Source: an uncultured Oscillospiraceae bacterium (GTDB taxonomy: Bacteria > Bacillota > Clostridia > Oscillospirales > Oscillospiraceae). From it: a stretch of DNA of 64,000 bases. A program made the position numbers and the translations under genes. Under the pieces are notes generated by a model that saw only the letters and a list, made by a program, of their open reading frames with translations, had not been told where the DNA came from and made no database searches. Of the stretch, positions 9,042-17,117 are shown piece by piece. The stretch spans positions 13,800-77,799 of the forward strand of contig CAKUHB010000010.1 of assembly GCA_934655875.1 (NCBI GenBank). The letters are read 5' to 3'. The stretch's first letter is position 1; each line of letters opens with the position of its first letter.

Positions 9042-9153
9042 ATGTTTGCTCCATTTCGTCGTTCTATTGCCTTGAAATCATCCTTCATGCGCAAGGATAA
9101 TTTCCATATCTATATGCTACACCACACGAGGAAGTAATTTCAACCATCATATT

Positions 9154-9174
9154 AAATGAAAATTTCTTTCATTT
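9154..9174. promoter_or_regulatory. palindrome AAATGAAA-N5-TTTCATTT, candidate RpiR operator
   Basis: An 8+5+8 perfect inverted repeat lies 27 bases upstream of the yhcH start and about 110 bases from the rpiR start; a further ATGAAA half-site follows at 9178. AT-rich palindromes in divergent regions are usual operators for RpiR proteins. Confidence 0.45.
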
Positions 9175-9201
9175 TTTATGAAAATAAACGAGGTATGATT
9201 C

Positions 9202-9648
9202 ATGATTTATGACACGCTTGCCAATGCCCATCTGTACCAGGGAATCAGTGATCGGCTCAAAAAGGGCTTGGATTTTCTGATCCATTCCAATTTTGCGTCG
9301 TTGCCCGATGGGCGTTATGAAATCGACGGCGATGATGTTTTTGCAAACATCGCACATGGAAGGACCGCGCAAAATACGCCAAATGCAGAAGCGCATGACG
9401 TATATATCGACATCCAATTTCTGATTGAAGGACACGAACTGATTGGAGTCGCGCAACGAGAAACCTTAACGGAAGTTGAGGCGCATCCTGAGCGCGACAT
9501 CTGGTTTTACACTGGGAAATATGAGTATTTGTCTTTGGGCGATAATCGCTTTATTATTCTATGGCCACATGATGCCCATGCGCCCAATCACGCTGTCGAC
9601 GGCATCCCCGTTGCGACAAGAAAGTGCGTAGTAAAAGTACGAGTTTAA
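9202..9648 (+). CDS. yhcH: YhcH/YjgK/YiaL (NanQ) family protein, probable sialic-acid anomerase
   Basis: A 148-aa single-domain cupin-like protein of the YhcH/EbgC group. Motifs include the opening MIYDTLANAHLY, AHDVYIDIQFLIEG and the C-terminal WPHDAHAPNHAVDG, whose histidines and acidic residues form the metal site of the family. E. coli NanQ (YhcH) is reported to speed conversion of the alpha anomer of Neu5Ac to the beta form, feeding catabolism. That role fits a locus with sialidase and sialic-acid import. ATG 9202 follows CGAGG by 8 bases. It is the last gene of the block, ending before a hairpin. Confidence 0.85.
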   Translation: MIYDTLANAHLYQGISDRLKKGLDFLIHSNFASLPDGRYEIDGDDVFANIAHGRTAQNTPNAEAHDVYIDIQFLIEGHELIGVAQRETLTEVEAHPERDIWFYTGKYEYLSLGDNRFIILWPHDAHAPNHAVDGIPVATRKCVVKVRV

Positions 9649-9699
9649 TATAGTGTACAAGTGCGCACCTAACTGCGTTATTTTCCCCTTTCCATAAAA

Positions 9700-9744
9700 G
9701 GAAACACCGCAAGATGAATCTTATGTATCATCTTGCGGTGTTCC
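9700..9744. terminator. hairpin after yhcH
   Basis: A 13-bp perfect stem (9705-9717 with 9728-9740) is extended by GGAA/TTCC. No clear T-run follows, so it may act as a weak two-way terminator between yhcH and the small regulator gene. Confidence 0.55.
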
Positions 9745-9858
9745 TGTTATGAAACTAAGTTAATGAGTGTTTCAAACAAATAGCTGTAAAAAAGCACACT
9801 GTTCCCCCATATACTAGTGTGGTCCAAAGACTTTTTATCCGCATTATTGAAGAACAGC

Positions 9859-10089
9859 TTACCTCATACTTTCATTTGCTGAATTGCTTTTGCGGCAAGT
9901 TGTAAAAAACTCGGCCATCGAGATTCCAAGCACCCTGCAAATTTGCTCAATGGTATCTACGGAGAGCTGGCTGCCTCTGCAGCGAGAGACGCGAAGCGTC
10001 GTGTAGGGGATGTTTCCGCTTTGGCATAGCTGGTATAATGTCATGTTTCTCTCATGCAGTAATTCATCCAATCGTGCGTGCGTATTCAA
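9859..10089 (-). CDS. small XRE-type helix-turn-helix regulator
   Basis: A 76-aa protein from TTG 10089, preceded by AGGAGTGAAAGGA; the frame is open to 10161, but that extension lacks a ribosome site. An HTH_3/Cro-like domain is clear: LDELLHERNMTLYQLCQSGNI, then a recognition helix region IPYTTLRVSR and IEQICRVLGISMAEFF. Its partner genes are unknown. It stands at the edge of a scar with phage-like gene fragments and could be left from that element, or be an independent orphan regulator. Confidence 0.65.
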   Translation of the reverse strand: MNTHARLDELLHERNMTLYQLCQSGNIPYTTLRVSRCRGSQLSVDTIEQICRVLGISMAEFFTTCRKSNSANESMR

Positions 10090-10171
10090 TGTCCTTTCAC
10101 TCCTATCAAAAAAAGCAGGATAAACTTTTGATGATAGTATCATATCACAAACGTTGTCCAATAAACAGGAC

Positions 10172-11052
10172 TTATAAAACTCGCCCTACAATTCGGAACT
10201 CCAGTTCCAGTGACGCTGGTTTCGGTGCATATGCCTTGTTATAAGACACCAGCACCGGCTGCATCCGCCGCACACCGTTGCTGTCAAGGTAGGTTTCCAG
10301 ATCGTCCGGTTCCTGTTCGGCGTATGCCTTAATGTAGCCGCGTAACTCATATCGCGCTGTGAGAGGTTCACATCGTAGCCGTAACACTCGACCAGACACC
10401 GGCGCGGGCCGACGGCCAGCACATGGCACGGCACACGGCTGCCCGGCTGGTGGAGCGGCTGCGTGGAGAAGAAATAGCGCTGGGATGCCAGCGCCAGACG
10501 GCGGGAGGCGATGGCGAAGCCTGCTTCACGATCCACATGCGTAATGACAAAATCGATCTGAGCGCCCGGCATGTTCCGTAAGACGAACGCCGGGCGTTCT
10601 TCATTTTCCGGCCACATTTCCGTTTCCGGGATCAGGATGCGGGCACGGAACGGCACGATGACCGCACAGTACATCCGCTTCGTTTCCGTCTGACCGGTCT
10701 GTGCGCTGCGGACGGTCATGGAATGCGGATCGACGCCGATGATCGTGCCGCGCATGACGCTTCGGCTGCGGAAAGAGGCATAGATCGTGTTCCACTCCTG
10801 CCGCTGCTCCGGCGAGAGATCCTGATCGAGCGCACGGAAGTCCAGATCATAGAAGGACTTCTTCTCCGGTTCACTTGGGTCTGGCGATTCTTCCGCAGCG
10901 CTCGATTCTTCTTCGCCGTATGGCTGCACGGGTTCTTCGAATTATGTCTCCAATGTGTGCTGTTCTGCGGGGGTGAGTTCTTCAATGTCGGTGATTTCCG
11001 GCTGCACGGTTTCTTCCTGCAGCACTCCGGCTTCGGCTTTCTTTCTGGGCAT
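10172..11052 (-). pseudogene. broken gene for an S1-like RNA-binding protein (phage or mobile-element type)
   Basis: A complete start survives (AGGAGG, 8 bases, ATG 11052, MPRKKAEAGVLQEE), but the frame is interrupted by TAA at 10942-10944 and shifts near 10345-10355. After the shift the product continues as ELRGYIKAYAEQEPDDLET and ends at 10172. The middle carries an S1/OB-like segment (RGTIIGVDPHSMTV) repeated later (GSRVPCHVLAVGP, VNLSQRD). S1-like proteins of this build occur in phages and conjugative elements of Firmicutes. Two lesions make it non-functional unless the sequence is wrong at both places. Confidence 0.7.
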
Positions 11053-11067
11053 AGATAATTCCTCCTG

Positions 11068-11713
11068 TAAGAGCCTTTCAAACCTCAAATCCTCGCTGAC
11101 GCAGCTGAAAAACGCGTTTGCGACGGCATTCGCGCCGATCTTACAGACAATCGAGCCGATCCTGACGCGGTTTATCAATATGCTGGCCAAAGCCGCGGAT
11201 TATATCGCGCGGTTCACGGCAGCCATGACCGGCAAATCCTCATATGTCCGTGCAACGAAGGTGCAGGAGGATTATGCAAAGAGCATTGAAGGAACCGGCG
11301 CGGCGGCAGAGGACGCCAGCAAGAGCATGGCGAAGTTCGACGAGATCAACCAGATCACGACGAAGGACGCCTCCGGCGGCGGTGGCGGCAGTACGGAAAC
11401 CTCCCCGGCGGATATGTTCGAGACAGTCGCGATCGAACCGCTTGATTTTGCGTCGTGGGGTGAAGCCTTTTCCGCCATGCTTGACAAGATCCTCGTGGAT
11501 GGCATCCCAAAGCTGAAGGACGCGTTTTCTTCGTTCGCGGTGTGGATGAATGATTTCTCGGCAAAGCTGTACGAAATGTTCACATTTCCCGGCGTGCATG
11601 ACAAGATCGTGCTGCTTGGGACGGAGATCGCGAACGCTCTGAATGGGCTGGTCAGTCAGATCAACTGGGCGCAGCTTGGAGCGGCGCTCGGCTTTCTGGT
11701 CAGCATACAGTGA
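11068..11713 (+). pseudogene. fragment of a phage tail tape-measure protein
   Basis: The open frame encodes about 215 residues typical of Firmicute tape-measure proteins: a helix LTQLKNAFATAFAPILQTIE, then ARFTAAMTGKS and ASKSMAKFDEINQI, a Gly-rich break and amphipathic helices. It has no start or RBS at its left end and abuts the leader of the broken S1-like gene, so it was truncated by a deletion or recombination. A different frame at 11701-11769 reads QHTVTFNSQTKEVVNISA before a stop, which looks like the tail end of another virion gene. Together they mark a decayed prophage. Confidence 0.65.
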
Positions 11714-11880
11714 CCTTCAATTCCCAGACCAAAGAGGTTGTGAATATTTCTGCGAGTATCGGAGATTGAAGTGATAGCCGATTAGCAGTCATGCATTCGA
11801 TGTGTGACTGCTAATTTTCTGTAACCGCCAAGCGTATAATAACGCTATAGCCGCAAATAAAGAAAAATTGTAGTGTCTTC

Positions 11881-13206
11881 CTACCGTTGCACCGGGCGCA
11901 GAAACCATACAGAAACGAGTAGCGTCTGAACTTCTGCGACAGGGACAGCAAGCCATACGCCTGTTAAACCGAATTTCTGCGGCAGTATGGTCAGGAACAA
12001 GAGCAGCAATGCAAAGGAGCGCAAAAATGTGATCAAACCGGAAAAATGCCCCTTTCCGTATGCCATCATCCGAACCGCAGCAAAAATATTGACTCCTGAA
12101 AACAGAAAACCAAGTCCGTAAATTCTCATTCCGGATACGGCAATGGGAAATACAGGGCTGGAGGTATCCGCAAAACAGGACACACCTGCCGGAGCGAGAA
12201 AGTAGGTCAGCGCATAGATGACAAGAGGCGCGATTGCAAAAAAACGATGTGCATACCGTTCCAGTTTCCGGCAAACGGCTGTCTTTCCGTCTCCGTATGC
12301 ATAACTCAGCGGAGGCGCCATGCCCATGGAAAATCCAAAATAGACCCCAATGAACAAAAATTGCAAATACATAATGATGGAAACCGCTGCAACACCGTCT
12401 TCACCGGCGAAAGCAAGTGCGGTACGGTTAAATACGATCGTTGTGATCGCAATGGCAAGCTGATCCACAAATTCGGATGCACCGTTTACCATGCAACGCA
12501 GCGCCAGCCCAGCGGATAGCCCATGCAGTGTAAAGGACATGGATTTGCGCATTCGTACAAAATAGTAGACACCCATGAGAAATGACAGCACCAAGCCCAA
12601 AATTGTTGCCAGCGCAGCCCCATAGATACCCATCTGCATACGTCCGACCAAAATGTAGTCAAGAACAATGTTCAAAATGCCGCCGGACAGTGCTGTTGCA
12701 AAACTGTATGTAGGAGAACCGTCTACCCGAATAAAGTAAGTGAACAGCTCTTTCCCTATCACGACAGGCGTAGCCCAAAGCCACCAAAGAGCGTAGGTTT
12801 TGCACCCTGCTATCGTTATATCGGTTGCACCGAGCAGGGTCAGAATCTTTGATAGATTCGTAAGAACGATCAGAGAAACAAGGCAGCTCAGCAGAATAGC
12901 CGCAACAGAGCTGACAGAGAAGGCACGGCTTGCCTCTTCTTTTCTGTTTCCGCCGATATGCAAGGCCGCAACTGCGCTGCCGCCGGTAGCAAACACAAGC
13001 GCAATTCCGGTCAGCACATTGACAATCGGATAAACGATGTTGATTGCAGCCAGTGCATTTGTTCCGACATAGGCAGAAACGAAAATACCGTCAATAATGG
13101 TATAGACGGTGTTAAACAGCGAGGTCAGATAGGTCGGAATGATAAATTTCAGAAGCTTTCCGAAACGCACCTCTTTTTCAGAGGCAAAAATCAACGTGTT
13201 TTCCAT
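11881..13206 (-). CDS. MATE family multidrug efflux transporter
   Basis: A 441-aa membrane protein with about 12 hydrophobic segments in two halves, typical of cation-coupled MATE exporters. The N-half has the conserved order FIIPTYLTSLFNTVYTIIDG and the C-half repeats the fold from about residue 235. It would export cationic drugs or metabolites against a Na+ or H+ gradient. AGGAGG stands before ATG 13206. The divergent MerR gene and the promoter with a 19-base spacer imply drug-inducible expression. Confidence 0.9.
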   Translation of the reverse strand: MENTLIFASEKEVRFGKLLKFIIPTYLTSLFNTVYTIIDGIFVSAYVGTNALAAINIVYPIVNVLTGIALVFATGGSAVAALHIGGNRKEEASRAFSVSSVAAILLSCLVSLIVLTNLSKILTLLGATDITIAGCKTYALWWLWATPVVIGKELFTYFIRVDGSPTYSFATALSGGILNIVLDYILVGRMQMGIYGAALATILGLVLSFLMGVYYFVRMRKSMSFTLHGLSAGLALRCMVNGASEFVDQLAIAITTIVFNRTALAFAGEDGVAAVSIIMYLQFLFIGVYFGFSMGMAPPLSYAYGDGKTAVCRKLERYAHRFFAIAPLVIYALTYFLAPAGVSCFADTSSPVFPIAVSGMRIYGLGFLFSGVNIFAAVRMMAYGKGHFSGLITFLRSFALLLLFLTILPQKFGLTGVWLAVPVAEVQTLLVSVWFLRPVQR

Positions 13207-13226
13207 AATAGTTCCCTCCTGCTACC

Positions 13227-13257
13227 ATCATAAACCTTCAAGTTACTTGAATGTCAA
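13227..13257 (-). promoter_or_regulatory. MerR-type promoter and operator of the MATE gene
   Basis: On the minus strand TTGACA (13252-13257) and TATGAT (13227-13232) are separated by 19 bases, too long for normal RNA polymerase contact. The spacer holds the palindrome TTCAAG-N3-CTTGAA (13237-13251). This is the classic layout of MerR-family targets, where the regulator untwists DNA to activate. The regulator gene is adjacent and divergent. Confidence 0.85.
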
Positions 13258-13275
13258 TGGCGGATTTGCTATAAT
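13247..13275 (+). promoter_or_regulatory. promoter of the merR-type gene
   Basis: TTGAAT (13247-13252), a 17-base spacer and TATAAT (13270-13275) lie 20 bases before ATG 13296. The -35 overlaps the MerR palindrome, so binding should also repress the regulator's own gene. Confidence 0.75.
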
Positions 13276-13295
13276 ACCCCTGGGAGGGGAACCTT

Positions 13296-14057
13296 ATGGC
13301 TTGGAACTTTCAAATTGGAGAAATTGCCCGCTTTTTTGATGTACCGGCTTCTACGCTTCGGTATTGGGAAGATAAAGGCGTTCTGCATCCGAAAAAAGGA
13401 ATTGAAAATCATTATCGGGAATACACCGTTGAGGACTTGATGACGATCTCTGATGTGATTTTTTGTAAAAATCTTGGCTTACGGTTGACGGAAATTCGCA
13501 GAATGGATGACGCATCGCCCGAACAGCATGGAAAACTATTTGCTGATAAACTCTCAGAACTGGAATGGCAGCAAGAACTGCTTGCTCGCCGAATGGAGAA
13601 GCTGCGCTGCCATATACAAGCTGTGAAAACACTGACTGATTTGAGAGAGCGCCCTTATCAGAAGTCAGATATTGACACAGAATGCATCGTGTCTTTTGAT
13701 TTGATCGAGCGAGACAAGCTGCGTCAATATATTGAAAACCCCTACCTTTATTCACGAGTGCAGCACTCGCAAACACTGCCGCAGGAACGACGTGGGCTTA
13801 CCGTTCCTGCCGATATGCGTTCAGCGTTTCCGGAATCCAGTGTTCTTTGGCAAAAGCAATCGACTCGATACATGACCTTTTTAATGAGAGAAGAAGTGAC
13901 TGCCGGTTTTCCAAATGACTTAGCCGAACACTTGGCACACATTCAAAAATCGCACCGTACCGGCGCAATCATCAGTCGTTTTCTGCTCTGCGCACAGGAA
14001 AATGGAAAGATTTATGATTTCTATAAGACGTTTGTGGAAATTCTACCGGTGCGATGA
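13296..14057 (+). CDS. MerR family transcriptional regulator of the MATE pump
   Basis: A 253-aa protein with the MerR winged helix at the N-terminus (IGEIARFFDVPASTLRYWED, residues about 7-26, and the wing YREYTVEDLMTISDV), a dimerising coiled helix (about 75-110) and a 140-residue C-terminal effector domain without the cysteines of metal sensors. This layout fits drug-sensing members such as BmrR or TipA. GGGAGGGG precedes ATG 13296. It is divergent from the MATE gene and shares the operator described at 13237-13251. Confidence 0.88.
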   Translation: MAWNFQIGEIARFFDVPASTLRYWEDKGVLHPKKGIENHYREYTVEDLMTISDVIFCKNLGLRLTEIRRMDDASPEQHGKLFADKLSELEWQQELLARRMEKLRCHIQAVKTLTDLRERPYQKSDIDTECIVSFDLIERDKLRQYIENPYLYSRVQHSQTLPQERRGLTVPADMRSAFPESSVLWQKQSTRYMTFLMREEVTAGFPNDLAEHLAHIQKSHRTGAIISRFLLCAQENGKIYDFYKTFVEILPVR

Positions 14058-14060
14058 AAT

Positions 14061-14104
14061 AGCAAACTCCCTCATGTTTTTTCTGAAACATGAGGGAGTT
14101 TGCT
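14061..14104. terminator. strong hairpin after merR gene
   Basis: A 19-bp perfect inverted repeat (14061-14079 with 14086-14104, loop of six) starts three bases after the merR stop. No U-run follows, but the stem strength suggests a transcript end or stabiliser. Confidence 0.6.
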
Positions 14105-14340
14105 GCGTGATGCTTGCCTTGCACACTAGAATCTGTCGGCTAACAGTTATAAGTTTGAATTAGTTCTTTATCACTGTTAAGCCAACGACTTCCGGGCTTT
14201 TTTGCGTCCATTTTTCAAGCGTGACAAAAAGATGCCAACTGCCGTGTTGGGCAAATTTGATGGACTTGAACCTTTACCCAAGGCAGTTTGAATCGCTTTT
14301 CCGAGAATTTTTCGGGAAAGCGGCTTTTTGCATGAAGAAA
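14105..14340. other. non-coding stretch, nothing recognised
   Basis: Between the merR hairpin and the SDR terminator I see no frame with a ribosome site and no RNA gene. A short imperfect hairpin (CCGAGAATTTTTCGG) lies near 14300. It may be a leftover of rearrangement. Confidence 0.4.
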
Positions 14341-14361
14341 ACCACCGGCATGGCCGGTGGT
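14341..14361 (-). terminator. terminator of the minus-strand sugar operon
   Basis: ACCACCGGC (14341-14349) pairs with GCCGGTGGT (14353-14361). On the minus strand the stem is followed by TTTCTTC and lies 20 bases after the SDR stop, so it should end the long operon. Confidence 0.7.
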
Positions 14362-14381
14362 TTTGATTGGTTCTGTATTAC

Positions 14382-15173
14382 TTACAGGCAGGTATATCCG
14401 CCGTCGACGGAGAGAACCGCGCCGGTCGTGAACGTGGACGCGTCGCTTGCAAAATAGAGGACGAGACCGACCATTTCGTCCGGCTGGGCGACCCGACCCA
14501 TCGGCGTGCCGCCGATCCACTTCGCGACCGCGGGGTCGTTCGGCGTACTCAGCCGTCTGGCCGTGAGCGGCGTGTCGGTAAAGCCGGGGCAGATCGCGTT
14601 GACGCGCACGCCGCGCTGCGCCCACTCGTTGGCTATGCATTTCGTCAGCATGATGACGCCCGCCTTGGATGAGTTGTATGCGCATTGCTGCTGGGGCAGG
14701 GGATTGACGACCAGGCCGGACATGGACGCGACATTCACAATATTGCCGTGTCCCTGCTGCAGCATCCGGTTTCCGAACGTGCGGCACATGAGAAACGTGC
14801 CCGTCAGATTGACGCCGACGACCTTCTGCCAGACCTCCAGCGGCATCTCCTCCGCGGGCGCCAGCTTGTTGACGCCCGCGTTGTTGACCAGAATGTCAAG
14901 TCCGTTCGGGAAGATCTCCCACGCCTGCTCCGCAAGGCGCAGAACGTCTTCCTCCTTCGAGATATCCGCTTTCAGCACTGTGCAGCTGACACCCTTGGCG
15001 CGCACAGCGGCCTCTGCCTTTGGAAATTCTTCTTCCATCAGACCCGCGATGATGAGATCCGCGCCTGCCGCGGACAGACCCTTCGCGATCTCCAGCCCGA
15101 TGCCGCGCTCCGCACCGGTCACAAGGGCGGTCTTGCCCTTCAGGCTGAACCGGTCCATTGTAAAATCAGCCAT
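14382..15173 (-). CDS. short-chain dehydrogenase/reductase, possible sugar dehydrogenase
   Basis: A 263-aa classical SDR: cofactor motif TGAERGIG (about 19-26), NNAG, catalytic Ser in NVASMSG, YNSSK with the catalytic Tyr and Lys, then PGFTDTP and the C-terminal SVDGGYTCL. It resembles gluconate 5-dehydrogenase and 3-oxoacyl-ACP-reductase-like sugar dehydrogenases. It is the last gene of the minus-strand sugar operon, next to mutarotase. Mutarotase plus SDR suggests oxidation of an aldose at C1 to a lactone, but C2 or C5 oxidoreduction is equally possible. AAAGGA precedes ATG 15173. Confidence 0.8.
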   Translation of the reverse strand: MADFTMDRFSLKGKTALVTGAERGIGLEIAKGLSAAGADLIIAGLMEEEFPKAEAAVRAKGVSCTVLKADISKEEDVLRLAEQAWEIFPNGLDILVNNAGVNKLAPAEEMPLEVWQKVVGVNLTGTFLMCRTFGNRMLQQGHGNIVNVASMSGLVVNPLPQQQCAYNSSKAGVIMLTKCIANEWAQRGVRVNAICPGFTDTPLTARRLSTPNDPAVAKWIGGTPMGRVAQPDEMVGLVLYFASDASTFTTGAVLSVDGGYTCL

Positions 15174-15190
15174 ATAAAATTCCTTTCTTC

Positions 15191-16213
15191 TTATTCCGTC
15201 GTAAACGAATAGATGGTCTTGCTGTCAAAGACCTCGCCCGCGCGCAGGATGCAGCTTGGCCAGTCTGGATGGTGGATGCAGTCCGGAAAATGCTGCGTTT
15301 CAAGGCAGAATGCGGAGCGGTGGCCGTATTTCTGTCCGTTTTTGCCGATGCGCTCCTTCATATGGTTTGCCGTAAAGAGCTGCACGCCGGGCTGGTCGGT
15401 CGTCACGTGCATGACGATGCCGCTTTTGAGCGACTTCGCTTCGATCGCCGGGACGCTTCCGTCCAGGCAGAAATTCACGTCATACCCGCGGAAGGGCTTC
15501 ACGCACGGCTCGTCGCTGTCGGCGTCCTTGCCAATGGCTTTGAAGCTGCGGAAGTCCATTGCCGTGCCCGCGACAGGTGCAAGCTCACCCGTCGGCAGGC
15601 AGCCGGCGTCATTCGGCGTATAGCGGTCGGCATGGATCTTCAGAAGCTGCTCCTGCACCGTGCCCTCGCCGTCGAGGTTAAAATAGCTGTGGTTCGTCAG
15701 ATTCAGGATCGTATCCTGGTCGCACTGCGCCGTATAGTGGAGCATCAGCCCGTCGCCCTGCCAGCTGAATTTCACCGACACCGTCAGCGTACCGGGATAT
15801 CCCTCCTCGCCGTCCGGTGAAATGCGCGTGAACCGCACGCCGTCCGGCTCCTCCGTTCCCTGCCAGACATATTTATCGAATCCGCGCAGGCCGCCGTGCA
15901 GATGGTTTTCTCCGTTGTTTTTTGCAAGTTGATAGAGTTTGCTGTTCAGCTCAAATTCCGCACCGCCGATGCGGTTGCCGAAGCGGCCGATTGTTGCGCC
16001 GTAGAAGCTGGGGTTGCCGGTATAGCCGGCCAGGTCGTCATAGCCGAGTACAACGTCGACGAGCTTTCCGGCCCGATCGGGGACCTGCACGCTGCGAATC
16101 GCCGCGCCATAGTCCAAAAGCTCTGCGCGCAGGCCATGCGCGTTTTCCATTGTCCAGCAGGATACGGCGGTGCCGTCTGCAAGCGTACCGAACGGGCGCT
16201 TTGTGATCTTCAT
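15191..16213 (-). CDS. galM: aldose 1-epimerase (mutarotase)
   Basis: A 340-aa GalM-family protein. Conserved elements are NRIGGAEFELN, LHGGLRGFDKYVW (the first active-site His region), LTNHSYFNLDGEG (catalytic His) and the C-terminal FCLETQHFPD with the catalytic Glu. It interconverts alpha and beta anomers of galactose or glucose in the cytoplasm. Start ATG 16213 follows AAGGAG; a longer frame upstream overlaps the preceding hairpin and has no signal. Its position before an SDR suggests supply of one anomer to a C1 dehydrogenase; beside a GH4 alpha-galactosidase the sugar may be galactose. Confidence 0.9.
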   Translation of the reverse strand: MKITKRPFGTLADGTAVSCWTMENAHGLRAELLDYGAAIRSVQVPDRAGKLVDVVLGYDDLAGYTGNPSFYGATIGRFGNRIGGAEFELNSKLYQLAKNNGENHLHGGLRGFDKYVWQGTEEPDGVRFTRISPDGEEGYPGTLTVSVKFSWQGDGLMLHYTAQCDQDTILNLTNHSYFNLDGEGTVQEQLLKIHADRYTPNDAGCLPTGELAPVAGTAMDFRSFKAIGKDADSDEPCVKPFRGYDVNFCLDGSVPAIEAKSLKSGIVMHVTTDQPGVQLFTANHMKERIGKNGQKYGHRSAFCLETQHFPDCIHHPDWPSCILRAGEVFDSKTIYSFTTE

Positions 16214-16238
16214 ATGGATTCTCCTTTTCTGCAGCACT

Positions 16239-16264
16239 GCGCCTGCCGGTTTTCCGGCAGGCGC
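16239..16264 (-). other. intercistronic hairpin between aldolase and galM
   Basis: GCGCCTGCCGG and CCGGCAGGCGC form an 11-bp stem with a TTTT loop. It lies just after the aldolase stop and has no T-run downstream, so partial termination or 3'-end protection inside the operon is likely. Confidence 0.5.
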
Positions 16265-16271
16265 TTGACGT

Positions 16272-17102
16272 TCACATGATGCTGTCCGCACCCAGCAGCT
16301 TGATTTTGCTGATGCAGTAATCGCGGATCGCGTGGATGGGCTCGCGCATGAACACGTCGAGCGCGACCGTTGTGCGCTCCGTGACCATGACCTGATCGAG
16401 GAAGGCGTAGCAGAGGTCGGTTGCAAAGTTGACCTTGCGAATGCCTGCTTCTACTGCCATGCGGATCTGCTCATCCGGCACGCCGGAGCCGCCGTGGAGC
16501 ACCAGCGGCAGCTTGCCTGTTGCTTCACGGATGTCGCGGATGCGCTGAATATCCAGCACAGGCGCTTTTTTGTACCGGCCATGCGCCGTACCGACCATGA
16601 CAGCCAGCGCGGAAACGCCGGTTTCCTTTACAAAACGTTCCGCTTCCGCAACATCTGTGTAGTTGCCGAGCACTTCATCCTTCGTGGCGCCGACATGGCC
16701 GAGCTCACCCTCGACCGGAACGCCGACATAGCCGCAGAGCTCCGCGGCAAGCTTCGTCGTGGCGATATTCTCCTCCAGCGGCAGTGTCGACGCGTCGATC
16801 ATCACGCCGGTCATGCCCAGGCGAATGGCCCGGACGACCTCCGGGATACCTGCACCGTGGTCAAGGTGCATGACCGCGGGCTGCGGGAGCTGGCGGATGG
16901 CTTCAAGAATGGCGGGCGCGACAAAATTACCGTCATTGGTATCGGCCAGACGGCTGAACATCTGGAAAATGACCGGCGCGCCGGTTTCCTTTGCGGCTTC
17001 CAGAACGCCCATGACGCATTCCTGCGTATAGCAGTTGAACGCAGGGATTGCGCAGCCCTTTTTCTCGGCCAGTGCCAGAATGGATTTCAAATCAGTCAGC
17101 AT
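16272..17102 (-). CDS. class II ketose-bisphosphate aldolase
   Basis: A 276-aa zinc-dependent aldolase of the FbaA/GatY/KbaY family. Motifs: NCYTQECV near residue 24, HLDHG with catalytic and zinc-binding residues (about 80-84), GELGHVG, GTAHGRY, LVLHGGSG and VNFATD. It splits a ketose 1,6-bisphosphate, or a ketose 1-phosphate, into DHAP and an aldehyde. Next to an isomerase-like and a PfkB-like gene it completes an isomerase-kinase-aldolase triad. The specificity (fructose, tagatose or another ketose) cannot be read from the motifs. AAAAGGAG precedes ATG 17102. Confidence 0.88.
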   Translation of the reverse strand: MLTDLKSILALAEKKGCAIPAFNCYTQECVMGVLEAAKETGAPVIFQMFSRLADTNDGNFVAPAILEAIRQLPQPAVMHLDHGAGIPEVVRAIRLGMTGVMIDASTLPLEENIATTKLAAELCGYVGVPVEGELGHVGATKDEVLGNYTDVAEAERFVKETGVSALAVMVGTAHGRYKKAPVLDIQRIRDIREATGKLPLVLHGGSGVPDEQIRMAVEAGIRKVNFATDLCYAFLDQVMVTERTTVALDVFMREPIHAIRDYCISKIKLLGADSIM

Positions 17103-17117
17103 GATCGTTTTCTCCTT

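Noticed and set aside
10955..11067. N-terminal part of the frame leading into the tape-measure fragment
   Set aside because: This stretch is antisense to the start of the S1-like pseudogene and its RBS; the phage-like sequence begins only at about 11068.
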